From: Rufibacter sp. DG15C
Lineage (GTDB): Bacteria; Bacteroidota; Bacteroidia; Cytophagales; Hymenobacteraceae
Assembly: GCF_001577755.1 (NCBI RefSeq)
Contig: NZ_CP010776.1
Span: 2,480,001 to 2,544,000 of the forward strand
Reading direction: 5' to 3'
DNA: 64,000 nucleotides
A program made the position numbers and the translations under genes. This document shows positions 50,101 through 58,865 of this stretch, piece after piece. Each line of letters begins with the position of its first letter. The stretch's first letter is position 1. The notes beneath the pieces were generated by a model. It made no database searches. It worked only from the letters and a program-made list of their open reading frames with translations, and was not told the origin of the DNA.

Positions 50101-51573
50101 CTACTTATTCAGGGGTATAGGTTGATTTCTTGATTCAGAGGCTGAGACTAACCACAACCCAACAAAAGCCAGCATCCCGTTTAACAGCAAAACTTCAAAG
50201 CCAAACTCATATCCACCCAACCACTCTTTAGAGTTTGCCGCCAACACATAGGTTAAGATAGGAGCCAAAACGCAAATAAGCGGTACCCACCGGTCCTTCA
50301 CCGTGCGGTGAGTAAGCAAACCAAAGGCAAAAAGCCCTAACAGCGGCCCATACGTGTAACCGGTAATCTTGAACAGTAAAAGAATGAGGCTCTCATTCTG
50401 TGAGGCCCTGAAAAGCAGGATGAACATTATCAACACCACAGAAAAGCCCAGATGCACCCAGTTCTTGATTTTAATGCGCTGCGGCTCAGGTCGGCTTTTA
50501 AAGGATAAGAAATCCACGCAAAAGGCGGTGGTCAAGGCGGTCAAGGCAGAATCTGCGGAGGCATACGTAATGGCCGTGATGCCCAGAATGAACGCGATGG
50601 CCGCCAAGGCAGAGAAATGATGTAAGGCCAGGAACGGGAACACATCATCCCCTTTGTCAGGTAGGGCAATTCCTTTGGTGTTAGCATACAGGTACAACAA
50701 GGCGCCCAATCCCAGAAAGAGCAGGTTGACCATCACTAGAATGACCGTAAACCAACCCATGTTTTTCTGAGATTCGCCCAAGGTTCTGCAACTGAGGTTC
50801 TTCTGCATCATGTCTTGGTCTAGGCCGGTCATGACAATGGTAATAAAGGCACCAGATACTACCTGTTTCAAGAAGTAGCTAGGCGAATTCACTTCCCACT
50901 CAAATACTTTAGAATAAGGGCTGTCTGCAATGGTAGAGAAAACACCGGTAAACGAAAGGTCTAAGTCTTGGGAAATCAGGTAAATACTAATGCCTAGGCA
51001 CACCAGCATGGCCGTAGTTTGCAGCGTATCGGTCCAGATGATGGTTTTCATGCCGCCCCTAAACGTGTACAGCCAGATAAATCCGATGGTCAAACACACC
51101 GAAACGCCAAACGGAACTCCCAAGGGATCAAATACGGCCAACTGCAGCACGCCTGCCACCAAGTACAAGCGCAACGAAGCGCTCAAAGTCCTGGAAAGTA
51201 AGAAAAACGCCGAACCCGACCGGTAGGACCATTTCCCCAGCCGCTGCTCCAGATACGTGTAGATAGAAACCGACTGCAACCTATAATACAGTGGCAACAG
51301 CACGGTGGCAATCACCAGGTAGCCCAGCACGTACCCAAACACCACTTGCAAATAGGTAAACTGTGCCTTCTGGACCATGCCCGGTATAGACACAAAGGTG
51401 ATTCCAGACAGGGTAGTGCCAATCATCCCAAACGCCACCACGTACCACGGCGACTGTCTATTGGCCAGAAAAAAACTATTGGTAGACTCACCTTTCTTAC
51501 TGGTCAAGAAAGAAACACCCAGTAAGAGGCAGAAGTAAGCAATTATTATCCCAAGGATGAGTAATGGTGACAT
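50101..51573 (-). CDS. Sodium:solute symporter, paralogue A
   Basis: With a start at 51573 (MSPLLILGIIIAYF) the protein is 490 residues long, with about 13 membrane helices. It is of the SSF type: TSKKGESTNSFFLANRQSPWYVVAFGMIGTTLSG in the first part, the GYVLGYLVIATVLLPLYYRL segment, and ADSALTALTTAFCVDFLSF later. The next gene is a paralogue of exactly equal length with many identical blocks, so the two arose by tandem duplication. Substrate is unknown (the family covers sugars, amino acids and others). A palindrome copy separates them. Confidence 0.92.
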   Translation of the reverse strand: MSPLLILGIIIAYFCLLLGVSFLTSKKGESTNSFFLANRQSPWYVVAFGMIGTTLSGITFVSIPGMVQKAQFTYLQVVFGYVLGYLVIATVLLPLYYRLQSVSIYTYLEQRLGKWSYRSGSAFFLLSRTLSASLRLYLVAGVLQLAVFDPLGVPFGVSVCLTIGFIWLYTFRGGMKTIIWTDTLQTTAMLVCLGISIYLISQDLDLSFTGVFSTIADSPYSKVFEWEVNSPSYFLKQVVSGAFITIVMTGLDQDMMQKNLSCRTLGESQKNMGWFTVILVMVNLLFLGLGALLYLYANTKGIALPDKGDDVFPFLALHHFSALAAIAFILGITAITYASADSALTALTTAFCVDFLSFKSRPEPQRIKIKNWVHLGFSVVLIMFILLFRASQNESLILLLFKITGYTYGPLLGLFAFGLLTHRTVKDRWVPLICVLAPILTYVLAANSKEWLGGYEFGFEVLLLNGMLAFVGLWLVSASESRNQPIPLNK

Positions 51574-51664
51574 GCAATTAGAAAGGAATGAAAAAGCTGG
51601 GCATCCGGCCACGTGGCGAATGGCCCGCAAAAGTAGGGCAGAAGGAGGCTCAGCTTAAATGAAA

Positions 51665-51718
51665 ACCGCCTTCGTTTTTGGGCTGTTTTCTGGAAAACAG
51701 CCCAAAAACGAAGGCGGT
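51665..51718. repeat. Intergenic palindromic repeat, copy 21 (26-base perfect arms)
   Basis: Outer extension ACCGCCTTCG and CGAAGGCGGT, and a symmetrical core change to GGGCTG/CAGCCC. Two-base TG centre. It lies 13 bases past the stop of symporter B and upstream of symporter A. Confidence 0.95.
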
Positions 51719-51731
51719 AAAATAGGTTCGG

Positions 51732-53204
51732 CTAGGCCTCAGCCAGCGTATCAATAAATTCGGTCTTCTTGTAAGAAACAGAGAGCAAGCCTAAGAAAGT
51801 GAGAATGCCATTCAGGATCAACACCTCAAACCCAAACTCATATCCCCAAAGCCATTCCACTGAGTTTGAACTGATGATGTACGTCAAGATGGGCGCCAAT
51901 ACACAGATAATCGGCACAATTCTATCACGCACCGCCAGTCGGGTGAAGACCCCAAAGGCGTATAAGCCCAGCAATGGACCGTAGGTATAGCCTGCCACCT
52001 TGAACACGGCCTGCACTACACTCTCGCTGTTCAAATACTTAAAGGCAATGATGATGAGGCCCATCAAAAGCGAGAAGCCCAAGTGTACCCAGTTCTTCAT
52101 CCGGATGCGCTGCGTCTCAGGGCGGTTCTTGAAATCAAGGAAGTCTACGCAGAAAGAGGTGGTCAAGGCCGTCAAGGCAGAGTCTGCCGAGGCATACGTA
52201 ATGGCCGTGATGCCCAGAATGAACGCGATGGCCGCAAACGAAGAGAAGTAGTTAAGCGCCAGGAACGGGAACACGTTATCGCCTTTTTCTGGTAGACCAA
52301 TGCCTTTGGCACCCGCATACAGATACAACAGCGCGCCCAGGCTCAGGAACAGAATGTTCACAATCATGATGATGACCGTAAACGTGAACATGTTTTTCTG
52401 TGCCTCCTTCAGGTTCTTGCAGCTCAGGTTCTTCTGCATCATGTCCTGGTCCAGACCCACCATTACAATAGAAATGAAAGCGCCAGAGAAGAACTGCTTG
52501 AAGAAATAACGCGGGTCCTTCACGTCCCAGAAAAACACTTGTGAGTACTTGCTGTTGCTAACGGTGTCTACCATGCTGGAGAACGTCAGGTTTAGCTCAG
52601 AAGAAATCATGGAGATACTAATGCCCACGCAGATGAGCATGGCCAGCGTCTGGAAAGTGTCTGTCCAGATGATGGTCTTCATACCGCCCCTAAACGTGTA
52701 CACCCAAATCAAGGCAATGGTGATGGCTACGGATACCTCGAACGGAACGCCCAAATCATCAAACACCGCCAACTGCAAGACGCCGGCCACCAGGTACATT
52801 CTAATAGAAGCGCCTAATGTACGAGAGAGCAGGAAAAACGCCGCACCGGTTTTATAAGACCAGAAGCCAAATCGTTCTTCAAGATAAGTATAGATAGAAA
52901 CCAGGTTGAGACGGTAATACAGGGGCATCAACACCAAGGCCACCACAAAATAGCCCAGCATGTTGCCAAAGATGAGTTGCAGGTAAGAGAACTGCGCCTT
53001 CTCCACCATACCCGGTATGGAAATGAACGTCACCCCAGACAAGGAGGTGCCAATCATCCCGAAGGCCACCACGTACCACGGCGACTGCCGGTTGGCTAAA
53101 AAGAAGCTGTCTGTAGATTCTCCCTTTTTACTGGTCAAAAAGGAAATCAAGATAAGTATACAGAAATAGGCCGAAATAATGCCTAAAATGAGCGTTGACG
53201 ACAT
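51732..53204 (-). CDS. Sodium:solute symporter, paralogue B
   Basis: This is the second copy of the duplicated symporter, also 490 residues, with about 13 helices. It shares SLTSKKGESTDSFFLANRQ-like and WVYTFRGGMKTIIWTDTFQT-like blocks with paralogue A. It differs in the loops and the C-terminal end (ETEFIDTLAEA-like tail), so the two may differ in substrate or regulation. The upstream gap holds a canonical terminator for the next gene. Both are likely co-transcribed, as they lie on the same strand 158 bases apart. Confidence 0.92.
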   Translation of the reverse strand: MSSTLILGIISAYFCILILISFLTSKKGESTDSFFLANRQSPWYVVAFGMIGTSLSGVTFISIPGMVEKAQFSYLQLIFGNMLGYFVVALVLMPLYYRLNLVSIYTYLEERFGFWSYKTGAAFFLLSRTLGASIRMYLVAGVLQLAVFDDLGVPFEVSVAITIALIWVYTFRGGMKTIIWTDTFQTLAMLICVGISISMISSELNLTFSSMVDTVSNSKYSQVFFWDVKDPRYFFKQFFSGAFISIVMVGLDQDMMQKNLSCKNLKEAQKNMFTFTVIIMIVNILFLSLGALLYLYAGAKGIGLPEKGDNVFPFLALNYFSSFAAIAFILGITAITYASADSALTALTTSFCVDFLDFKNRPETQRIRMKNWVHLGFSLLMGLIIIAFKYLNSESVVQAVFKVAGYTYGPLLGLYAFGVFTRLAVRDRIVPIICVLAPILTYIISSNSVEWLWGYEFGFEVLILNGILTFLGLLSVSYKKTEFIDTLAEA

Positions 53205-53323
53205 ATGATAGTCAATGTTGGAGCGTGGATCTGCCTAAAATGAAGCAGGGCATAAAGGCAAATATAACCAAAAAATGATACCGTGTTTACAGTTCGTTGC
53301 TCTTACGCCAGTTGCCTGTAAAG

Positions 53324-53361
53324 CAAAAAACTCCTCTAAGTCTCTACTTAGAGGAGTTTTG
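53324..53361 (-). terminator. Rho-independent terminator
   Basis: Perfect stem AAAACTCCTCTAAG against CTTAGAGGAGTTTT with a 6-base loop and a T run on the minus strand. It lies 40 bases past the stop of the outer-membrane protein gene. Confidence 0.88.
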
Positions 53362-53400
53362 TCAAAGGGCATAGGTGCCAAAAGAAGAGATCTGTATTAC

Positions 53401-54063
53401 TTAGAAAGGATTCCCGAAGGCAGAGCCGTTGTTGTAAAAGCTGCTTGGGCCACCGAAGTAGCCGGATTGGCCAGTGCCGTACCGAACGCCACCAGAAATG
53501 GTCACGTTAGGCGCCAACTGGTATTTCGCCTGGAAGTTGAAGCCCTGCTCTGGATAGCCGCCATACATAAAAGGGTTGGCCATGTAGCGCGCCGGCGAAG
53601 TAGGCCCAATGCTCTTCCAAACGCTTCCAGAAAGCATCAGCTTCTCGGTCATGGCATAAGAACCGCCTACGTGCACTAAGTACTGGCGCGAGGCCGGCGA
53701 GTTCATGAAAGAAGTAGCAGCACCGCCCTCACGGCTGGTAGAACCAAACGTTGCCCCGCCCCAAGCCTGAATCATCATCACACTGCTGAAGACGCTGAAC
53801 CTGGGCGTTACGTGGTATTGCACTCTGGGCTCAAGGTAAGAGGCAGACCCAAAACTGCTGAACGCCGCACCGGCAGACAGACTGTAGCTCACCTTCGGCA
53901 TTTTAGCCCTAGCTGGTAATTGCACGGAATCTGCTTTGGCAACGGCTACCGTTGGTTGGCCTGTTACTTCCGGTAGGTGGGTGATGTCTTGCGCCTGCAC
54001 CAAATTCCCACTCAATAGGAAGACAGTGAGTAAGGTAGTATAGAAAGAGAATTTTTTAGTCAT
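53401..54063 (-). CDS. Putative outer-membrane beta-barrel protein (hypothetical)
   Basis: The start at 54063 (MTKKFSFYTTLLTVFLLSGNLVQAQ) gives a signal peptide and a 220-residue protein. From residue 60 on it shows alternating hydrophobic and polar residues with many Gly, Tyr and Phe, as in eight-stranded barrels (SYSLSAGAAFSSFGS, RVQYHVTPRFSVFSSVMM, SYAMTEKLMLSGSVWKS, KYQLAPNVTISGGVRYG). The C-terminus ends in NGSAFGNPF; a terminal aromatic residue is common in barrels. I do not know a specific function. The gene sits between the symporters and the M61 peptidase on the same strand. Confidence 0.75.
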   Translation of the reverse strand: MTKKFSFYTTLLTVFLLSGNLVQAQDITHLPEVTGQPTVAVAKADSVQLPARAKMPKVSYSLSAGAAFSSFGSASYLEPRVQYHVTPRFSVFSSVMMIQAWGGATFGSTSREGGAATSFMNSPASRQYLVHVGGSYAMTEKLMLSGSVWKSIGPTSPARYMANPFMYGGYPEQGFNFQAKYQLAPNVTISGGVRYGTGQSGYFGGPSSFYNNGSAFGNPF

Positions 54064-54133
54064 AGTCTTGACACCCACAGGGGTTTCTACAAATCTAACG
54101 AAAATAGCCCGCAAAATTGTTTAATCTTGAACA

Positions 54134-54172
54134 TCGTTTTTGGCCTGTTTTCTAGAAATGAGACCAAAAATG
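54134..54172. repeat. Intergenic palindromic repeat, copy 22 (degraded right half)
   Basis: CGTTTTTGGCCTGTTTTC with GAGACCAAAAATG on the right. It lies 6 bases past the stop codon of the M61 gene. Confidence 0.78.
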
Positions 54173-54178
54173 AACGTC

Positions 54179-56023
54179 TTACTGAACCGTCTTGCTGCCT
54201 AGCCAGGCCTCGCGGCGGGCTTTCACCTCTGGCGTGAGGGTCTGTCCGGTTTTCTCCAAAAGCACCATTTCAATCTTAGGATCCTGCATCAAGGTCACAG
54301 CTACCTGTTTTTTCACGCCTTTCTGTTCTATGTCTAGTTGCACGGTCTGACCGGGCTTGTATTTGGCTAAAACCTCATTAAGGGTTTTCTGGTCTTTCAG
54401 TTTTTTGCCGTTGATGGCCAGTAAAATGTCCTCACGTTCCAGGCCGGCTTTGTAGAGCGGGCTGCCAATGTGTGTGCCGCTCATGAGCGTGGCTTGGTCA
54501 TTGGCGAACTGCAAAGCTTCCATCGCCAGTTCGGCTTTACCCGGACGCGCAAGGCGCAACACCACGCCCATGTTCTTGGCCAACGACTCATACGGCATCA
54601 ATTCTTTGCCGTACACATGACGCTGGAAGAAATCCTTGGCGAAAGCTGGGTCTTTGGTCAGATCTGCTAAAGCTTGCTCTAAGTCTGGCAACGTGTAGGG
54701 CTTCTCTGGCTTACCATGGCGCTGCCACAACAGACGCATGTAATCATCTAAAGACACGCCCTGAAACCTGGTGCGCAAGGTCAAATCCAAGCCAAAACCC
54801 ACCGCGCTCCCGAAGGTGTAATACGAGATATAGGTGTTATGTCTATTCACGGGGTCCACCGACCTGGAGGCATCCACAAACGGGGCCTGCATGCTCATCT
54901 CTACTGGTGAGAAATAGTTCTTGCCCGGCGCGTACAGCACATAGCCCACCTCATCTGCGGCAGCTTGCAGGTATTCGTCGGGGTTGATGATGCCGGCGCG
55001 GTGCATGAGCAGGTCTGTGTAGTAACTAGTAAAGCCTTCGGCTAGCCAAAGTTCCCCGCTCATGTTGGCGTCTGCAAAATTGAACGGCTCCAAGCTCTTA
55101 GGCCTGATGCGCTCCACATTCCAGGCATGGAAGAATTCATGCGCCAGGGTACCCAGGTTGCCACTCATGCCGGTGCGTAAGGGCCTTGAACTGGTGATGC
55201 TGGTAGAATTGCGGTGCTCCATGCCATCACCGGGTGTGCCGGGCATGTAGCAGGCTAAAAAGGTATAAGTGCCAAAGTCAAACGAAGGAAGCTCCCCATA
55301 CACCGCCTGGGCCTGCGTTACCAAACGCTTGGCTTTGGTGGTGTAGTCTTCCAGTTCCTGCTCGGTGCCTTGGTGGTGCATGGCAATCCTGATTTGCTGC
55401 GTGCGGCCTTTGTCCTCTACGTTCCACTCGCGCCATTGCAAGTTGGCCAGCTCGGTGGGGCTGTCCATGAGGTACTGGAAGTTGGGCGCCGTAAATACCA
55501 GTTTGTTGTTGGGTTCGGGTTTTAGCTGCGTGGCGGCGGTCCACTGGGTTTTATCACCGGTTTTAAACTCAACTCTTGCCGGGGCCTGCTCAAAGCCGTT
55601 GGCATAAAGAAAGGTGGCAGGAGCGTTCAACTTAGCATGATGGGCGTCTACGCCTGCGTACGTACCATCGGGCCTATCAGCGAAGAGGGTGTAGGTAATC
55701 CTGACCGTTCCGTCATGGCCAGATACGTTCCATTGGTGTAGGTTGGGTCTGGAGATGGCTAAGGGCTTTCCCTGGCTGTCAAAGGCTTGCACGCTGTACA
55801 CGTTCTTGGCAAACTCATGCAGCGCATAGCGTCCCGGCGAGGAACGGCTCATGCGCACTTCCAGCACCGGCGTCTTCACGCCCTGGAAAACCGCTTGGAT
55901 TTGCGCCTCATGGTGCACGGCGTTCTCAAAGGAAACGGTGTAGTTGACTTGCTGCTGGGCTAAGGCAGGCGAGGAGAAACCCCATATGGCGACCGCTACC
56001 GCGGCACAGATGCTCTTTTTCAT
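54179..56023 (-). CDS. Secreted M61 family glycyl aminopeptidase with PDZ domain
   Basis: The 614-residue protein has a signal peptide (MKKSICAAVAVAIWGFSSPALAQ). The M61 N-terminal beta domain and the zinc motif HEFFHAWNVERIRP follow (about residue 295). The third ligand region GELWLAEGFTSYYTDL lies about 40 residues later. A PDZ domain occupies residues 480-590 (GSPLYKAGLEREDILLAING, LKDQKTLNEVL). The family cleaves N-terminal glycine or alanine from peptides. A longer spacer precedes it, and a methyltransferase gene lies upstream on the same strand. Location is likely periplasmic. Confidence 0.92.
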   Translation of the reverse strand: MKKSICAAVAVAIWGFSSPALAQQQVNYTVSFENAVHHEAQIQAVFQGVKTPVLEVRMSRSSPGRYALHEFAKNVYSVQAFDSQGKPLAISRPNLHQWNVSGHDGTVRITYTLFADRPDGTYAGVDAHHAKLNAPATFLYANGFEQAPARVEFKTGDKTQWTAATQLKPEPNNKLVFTAPNFQYLMDSPTELANLQWREWNVEDKGRTQQIRIAMHHQGTEQELEDYTTKAKRLVTQAQAVYGELPSFDFGTYTFLACYMPGTPGDGMEHRNSTSITSSRPLRTGMSGNLGTLAHEFFHAWNVERIRPKSLEPFNFADANMSGELWLAEGFTSYYTDLLMHRAGIINPDEYLQAAADEVGYVLYAPGKNYFSPVEMSMQAPFVDASRSVDPVNRHNTYISYYTFGSAVGFGLDLTLRTRFQGVSLDDYMRLLWQRHGKPEKPYTLPDLEQALADLTKDPAFAKDFFQRHVYGKELMPYESLAKNMGVVLRLARPGKAELAMEALQFANDQATLMSGTHIGSPLYKAGLEREDILLAINGKKLKDQKTLNEVLAKYKPGQTVQLDIEQKGVKKQVAVTLMQDPKIEMVLLEKTGQTLTPEVKARREAWLGSKTVQ

Positions 56024-56081
56024 AGAAGCGTAGATTAGTGCCTCAAGTTACACAGGATTGATATAGCGCGCCATACTCTTT

Positions 56082-56747
56082 TTAGGCGTTCGGTTTCCGG
56101 TATTTCTGGCCGCCAATGAAGTCACCGTAATAAAAAGCCTCGCTTTCTAGCTGCAGACCCAGTTCCTGAAAAAGCCTGTCAAACGGAGGCAGTTTCTGTC
56201 CGGAGATATGACTTACCAATCTAAAGAAGCGGTACATGGTCCAAAGCATAGGTGTTTGCCAAAGCCTGTGCAGCACGTCTTTGCTTGCATGGAAGTCTGT
56301 GTGCAGCCAGAGCCCGTTGGATAGTAGATGGGCGGCTAGTTTTTGCATCATGCTTCTGGCCTCCTCCAAAGAGAATAAATCCAGCACAAAAGGCGTCATT
56401 ACCACGTGGAACCTCTCCTCTGGCAAAAGGTCAACCTCAGTGCCAAGCCTGAAGATTACCTCACTCTCGTTAGACACAGACATCTGTTGAAGCCTGGCCT
56501 GCGCTTGCTGCAGCATCTTCTCTGAGGCTTCCAGAAACAATACCTGCCTGGGTTGGGTCACGCGCAACAGCTCCGTCAAAATCCAGCCGGTGCCACCACC
56601 AACTATGAGCACGTTGGCACCTTCTGGGATGGAAGATAAAAAACGCGATTGTGCTTGTTGCTGAGCCCGGCCGTAGACCAACTTCGCCAGTGGGTCATAC
56701 ACGGGCGCAATCAGGTCAAAGTTGGAGGAAGGGGTTTGTTTGGGCAT
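56082..56747 (-). CDS. Class I SAM-dependent methyltransferase
   Basis: The 221-residue protein has the SAM-binding motif I in NVLIVGGGTGWILTELL and a following acidic strand end, RQVLFLEASEKMLQQAQARL. HVVMTPFVLDLFSLEEARSMM and a C-terminal YYGDFIGGQKYRK follow. It resembles the UbiE/quinone or small-molecule methyltransferases, but the N-terminal start (NFDLIAPVYDPLAKLVYG) is the 'DxxAxxYD' type that many Bacteroidota methyltransferases share. The substrate is not clear. It lies just downstream of the CinA gene, on the same strand, with a palindrome copy between. Confidence 0.85.
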   Translation of the reverse strand: MPKQTPSSNFDLIAPVYDPLAKLVYGRAQQQAQSRFLSSIPEGANVLIVGGGTGWILTELLRVTQPRQVLFLEASEKMLQQAQARLQQMSVSNESEVIFRLGTEVDLLPEERFHVVMTPFVLDLFSLEEARSMMQKLAAHLLSNGLWLHTDFHASKDVLHRLWQTPMLWTMYRFFRLVSHISGQKLPPFDRLFQELGLQLESEAFYYGDFIGGQKYRKPNA

Positions 56748-56762
56748 AAGCTGTACAGGAAT

Positions 56763-56800
56763 CCGTTTTGAGCTCTTTTCTCAAAAGTAAGCCAAAAACG
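56763..56800. repeat. Intergenic palindromic repeat, copy 23
   Basis: CCGTTTTGAGCTCTTTTC with AAAAGTAAGCCAAAAACG. Several arm bases do not pair. It lies 34 bases past the CinA stop codon. Confidence 0.72.
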
Positions 56801-56834
56801 AAAGGCAGATAAGCAGACTTATAAAACCTTGTGG

Positions 56835-57353
56835 TTAGTCATGCAGAAAATGCCGTTCCAGCGTATCTGACAGCTTCTGGAAGATGAACGCCACCGTTTG
56901 ATCCCTCATTTTCTCAGGTGATCCTTTGAACACCTCGCGGTACTCTTCTACTTTCTTCTGAAAAAGAATGGACACAAAGACAGTGCCCACGGGTTTCTCC
57001 ACGGTCTCAGAGGCGCCGCCACCAAATAGTCCTGTGACGGCTACACAGACATCGGCTTTGAGCAAACTGTGCACACCCAAGACCATCTCATTGGTGACCT
57101 GCTGGCTTTCGGCGGTGTAGAGGTCCAGGGTCTTTTTTTTGACCTTGAGCACTTTCTGCTTGACGGCTTCGTCATAGGTGACCATGCTGCCCAGAAAGAC
57201 GCCGTTGGTGCCGGTGGCTTTGGTGATTTCGGCGGCCAGACTGCCCGCGGTACAGCTCTCCGCGAAGGCCAGCGTAAGGTTGCGGTCTTTCAGTTTCAAT
57301 ACCAGGGGCGTCAGGTCCTTCGGTTTCATGGGCAAGGCATGTTGGGTTGCCAA
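56835..57353 (-). CDS. CinA family nicotinamide-nucleotide amidohydrolase (PncC type)
   Basis: The 172-residue protein is the single-domain C-terminal CinA form. It has the active-site region AFAESCTAGSLAAEITKATG with the family-specific serine, and later VTGLFGGGASETVEKPVGTVFVS. It should remove the amide from nicotinamide mononucleotide during NAD recycling. The start could be 24 bases later (MKPKDLT). The gene is divergent from the first PAP2 gene at 57503 and may share the palindrome-bearing region 57354-57502 with it. Confidence 0.92.
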   Translation of the reverse strand: MATQHALPMKPKDLTPLVLKLKDRNLTLAFAESCTAGSLAAEITKATGTNGVFLGSMVTYDEAVKQKVLKVKKKTLDLYTAESQQVTNEMVLGVHSLLKADVCVAVTGLFGGGASETVEKPVGTVFVSILFQKKVEEYREVFKGSPEKMRDQTVAFIFQKLSDTLERHFLHD

Positions 57354-57436
57354 AACATACTCTTTTTAGCCTGTGTGGGTTGTCTGTGCTTAGAATAAGT
57401 CCAACGTACGGCCCAGATACACGTACTTTAGGAATT

Positions 57437-57484
57437 GCTTCCGTTTTTAGCCTGTTTTCTGGAAACTAGCCCAAAAACGGAAGC
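57437..57484. repeat. Intergenic palindromic repeat, copy 24
   Basis: Outer arms GCTTCCG and CGGAAGC pair; the inner left reads AGCCTG and the inner right CTAGCCC. It lies in the divergent promoter region of CinA and the first PAP2 gene. Confidence 0.88.
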
Positions 57485-57502
57485 CAGAGCCTTACAACTG
57501 CT

Positions 57503-58222
57503 ATGACAAAAAGAATAAGAAAATTTCTGGCCTCCTCAGCTTTGTTCACACTGGAGCTGGTAGTCATTTATATAGTATTTCTTTTGTGCCTGGTGGTATT
57601 CTTCTGGTTGGCCAAGGAAGTTCTGCCGGGCAATGAACTGGGGTTTGACAGGCGCGCCTTTGCCTGGGCAGATAGCATCAACAGCGTCTTTCTCACGGAG
57701 CTTATCAAAGGTGTCACGTTTCTGGCGTCCAGGAATTTTATCACAGGCGCGGCGCTCATGCTTATTGCGTATTTCTTGTTCGTGAAAAAGCACAAGTGGT
57801 ATTCCTTGAAAGTGCCGGTGATTGCCGTGGGCAGCATTTCCTTGAACCTCATGCTGAAATACCTGTTCAACCGGCCCCGGCCTTTGATTCCGCATTTGGT
57901 GCAGTCTTATGGGTTGAGCTTTCCCAGCGGGCATGCCATGATTAGTGCCTCCTTTTATGGCCTGTTGATTTACCTGGTCTATAAAAACGTTGAGAACGAC
58001 CTGTTGCGCTGGGGCTTGATCACCCTGTTGAGTGCCTTGATTATGTTCATTGGCTTTAGCCGGGTGTATCTGCACGTGCACTACGCTACTGATGTGCTGG
58101 CAGGATTGGCCGCTGGTCTGGGCTGGGTGATTCTGGCGGTGCGGTTGTTGCGCCTCATGGAAAAATACTCCAAGCGCAACCTCAACCCGGTGGTCATAGA
58201 CGGCGAACTGCCCGTAGCCTAA
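57503..58222 (+). CDS. PAP2 family membrane phosphatase, paralogue A
   Basis: The 239-residue protein has about five to six membrane helices and the three PAP2 motifs: KYLFNRPRPL, SFPSGHAMISA and the long GFSRVYLHVHYATDVLAG, with the catalytic histidines in the last two. It likely dephosphorylates lipid phosphates (phosphatidic acid, undecaprenyl pyrophosphate or lipid A) on the periplasmic side. A second copy lies about 640 bases away, with tRNA-Leu and a small gene between. The first helices begin near TLELVVIYIVFLLCLVVFFW. Confidence 0.92.
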   Translation: MTKRIRKFLASSALFTLELVVIYIVFLLCLVVFFWLAKEVLPGNELGFDRRAFAWADSINSVFLTELIKGVTFLASRNFITGAALMLIAYFLFVKKHKWYSLKVPVIAVGSISLNLMLKYLFNRPRPLIPHLVQSYGLSFPSGHAMISASFYGLLIYLVYKNVENDLLRWGLITLLSALIMFIGFSRVYLHVHYATDVLAGLAAGLGWVILAVRLLRLMEKYSKRNLNPVVIDGELPVA

Positions 58223-58318
58223 GCTAAAATTCTTTTAAAATAGTCCTGCATCACGCTTTGTAGGTTTTTAGAAACTGTTACCTTTGTGCTCCCTGCTGCA
58301 AACGGTGGGGCATTTCTT

Positions 58319-58400
58319 GCGCTGGTGGCGAAATTGGTAGACGCACTGTCTTCAGGTGGCAGCGCCTTCGGGTGTGGGAGTTCGAGTCTCCCCCAGCGCA
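58319..58400 (+). tRNA. tRNA-Leu (anticodon CAG)
   Basis: An 82-base cloverleaf with a GCGCTGG acceptor stem pairing with CCAGCGC and a long variable arm. The anticodon stem is CTGTC/GGCAG around the loop TTCAGGT, placing the anticodon CAG at 58353-58355. The T arm carries GTTCGAGTC. The discriminator base is A (58400), and the terminal CCA is not encoded. A strong terminator follows. Confidence 0.97.
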
Positions 58401-58404
58401 CAAC

Positions 58405-58438
58405 AAAAAAGCCGATCTCTTAAGAGGTCGGCTTTTTT
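58405..58438 (+). terminator. Rho-independent terminator of tRNA-Leu
   Basis: Arms of 16 bases, AAAAAAGCCGATCTCT with AGAGGTCGGCTTTTTT (one G-T pair), no more than two loop bases, and T runs on both sides. It also faces the small gene at 58474. Confidence 0.88.
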
Positions 58439-58473
58439 GTTATAAGGAATTTCAGTTTTTTGCGGCCTATATT

Positions 58474-58743
58474 CTAATGCGGAAGCAGCTGATTCACATT
58501 GACATGGGCCACGTAGCCTTCTAAAGCAGAAGTATCTGTAACCGCTGTGATTTTCTCCGTTTTATGGTATGTTTTGGAGGAATATACCTCCACTAAAAAA
58601 TGCCTGGTCCAGTAAAGCCGCACCGTTTGTTCCTGTTCTGTTCTAAGCATCAGAAACCTACCGTGCGTCAAGAGAAAATCTGCACGACCGGCCAAATCTG
58701 AGCATAGAAAGTGAACAAGGGGTATCATGCCATACATACGCAC
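58474..58743 (-). CDS. Small hypothetical cytoplasmic protein
   Basis: This 89-residue protein has no signal peptide. The pattern DFLLTHGRFLMLRTEQEQTVRLYWTRHFLVEVYSSK, with EKITAVTDTSALEGYVAHVNV after it, matches a type of short protein I have seen often in Cytophagales: a beta-rich half with a 'VxLYxLxxFFVEVYYDxxxNxI' core, then a short 'LEPYL' motif. The function is not known. It may begin at a second ATG a few codons later. It lies on the opposite strand to its neighbours, after the tRNA terminator. Confidence 0.6.
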   Translation of the reverse strand: MRMYGMIPLVHFLCSDLAGRADFLLTHGRFLMLRTEQEQTVRLYWTRHFLVEVYSSKTYHKTEKITAVTDTSALEGYVAHVNVNQLLPH

Positions 58744-58865
58744 TGCCCATTCTTACTGGATGTTGAAGCGCTTGTTTTCTTATTTCACAGAAGCCTTCTG
58801 CCAGTTAGCCCGTATATAATTTCTAGTAAAACCATGCCGTTTTTGTGTCAACCTAACCCCGATAC

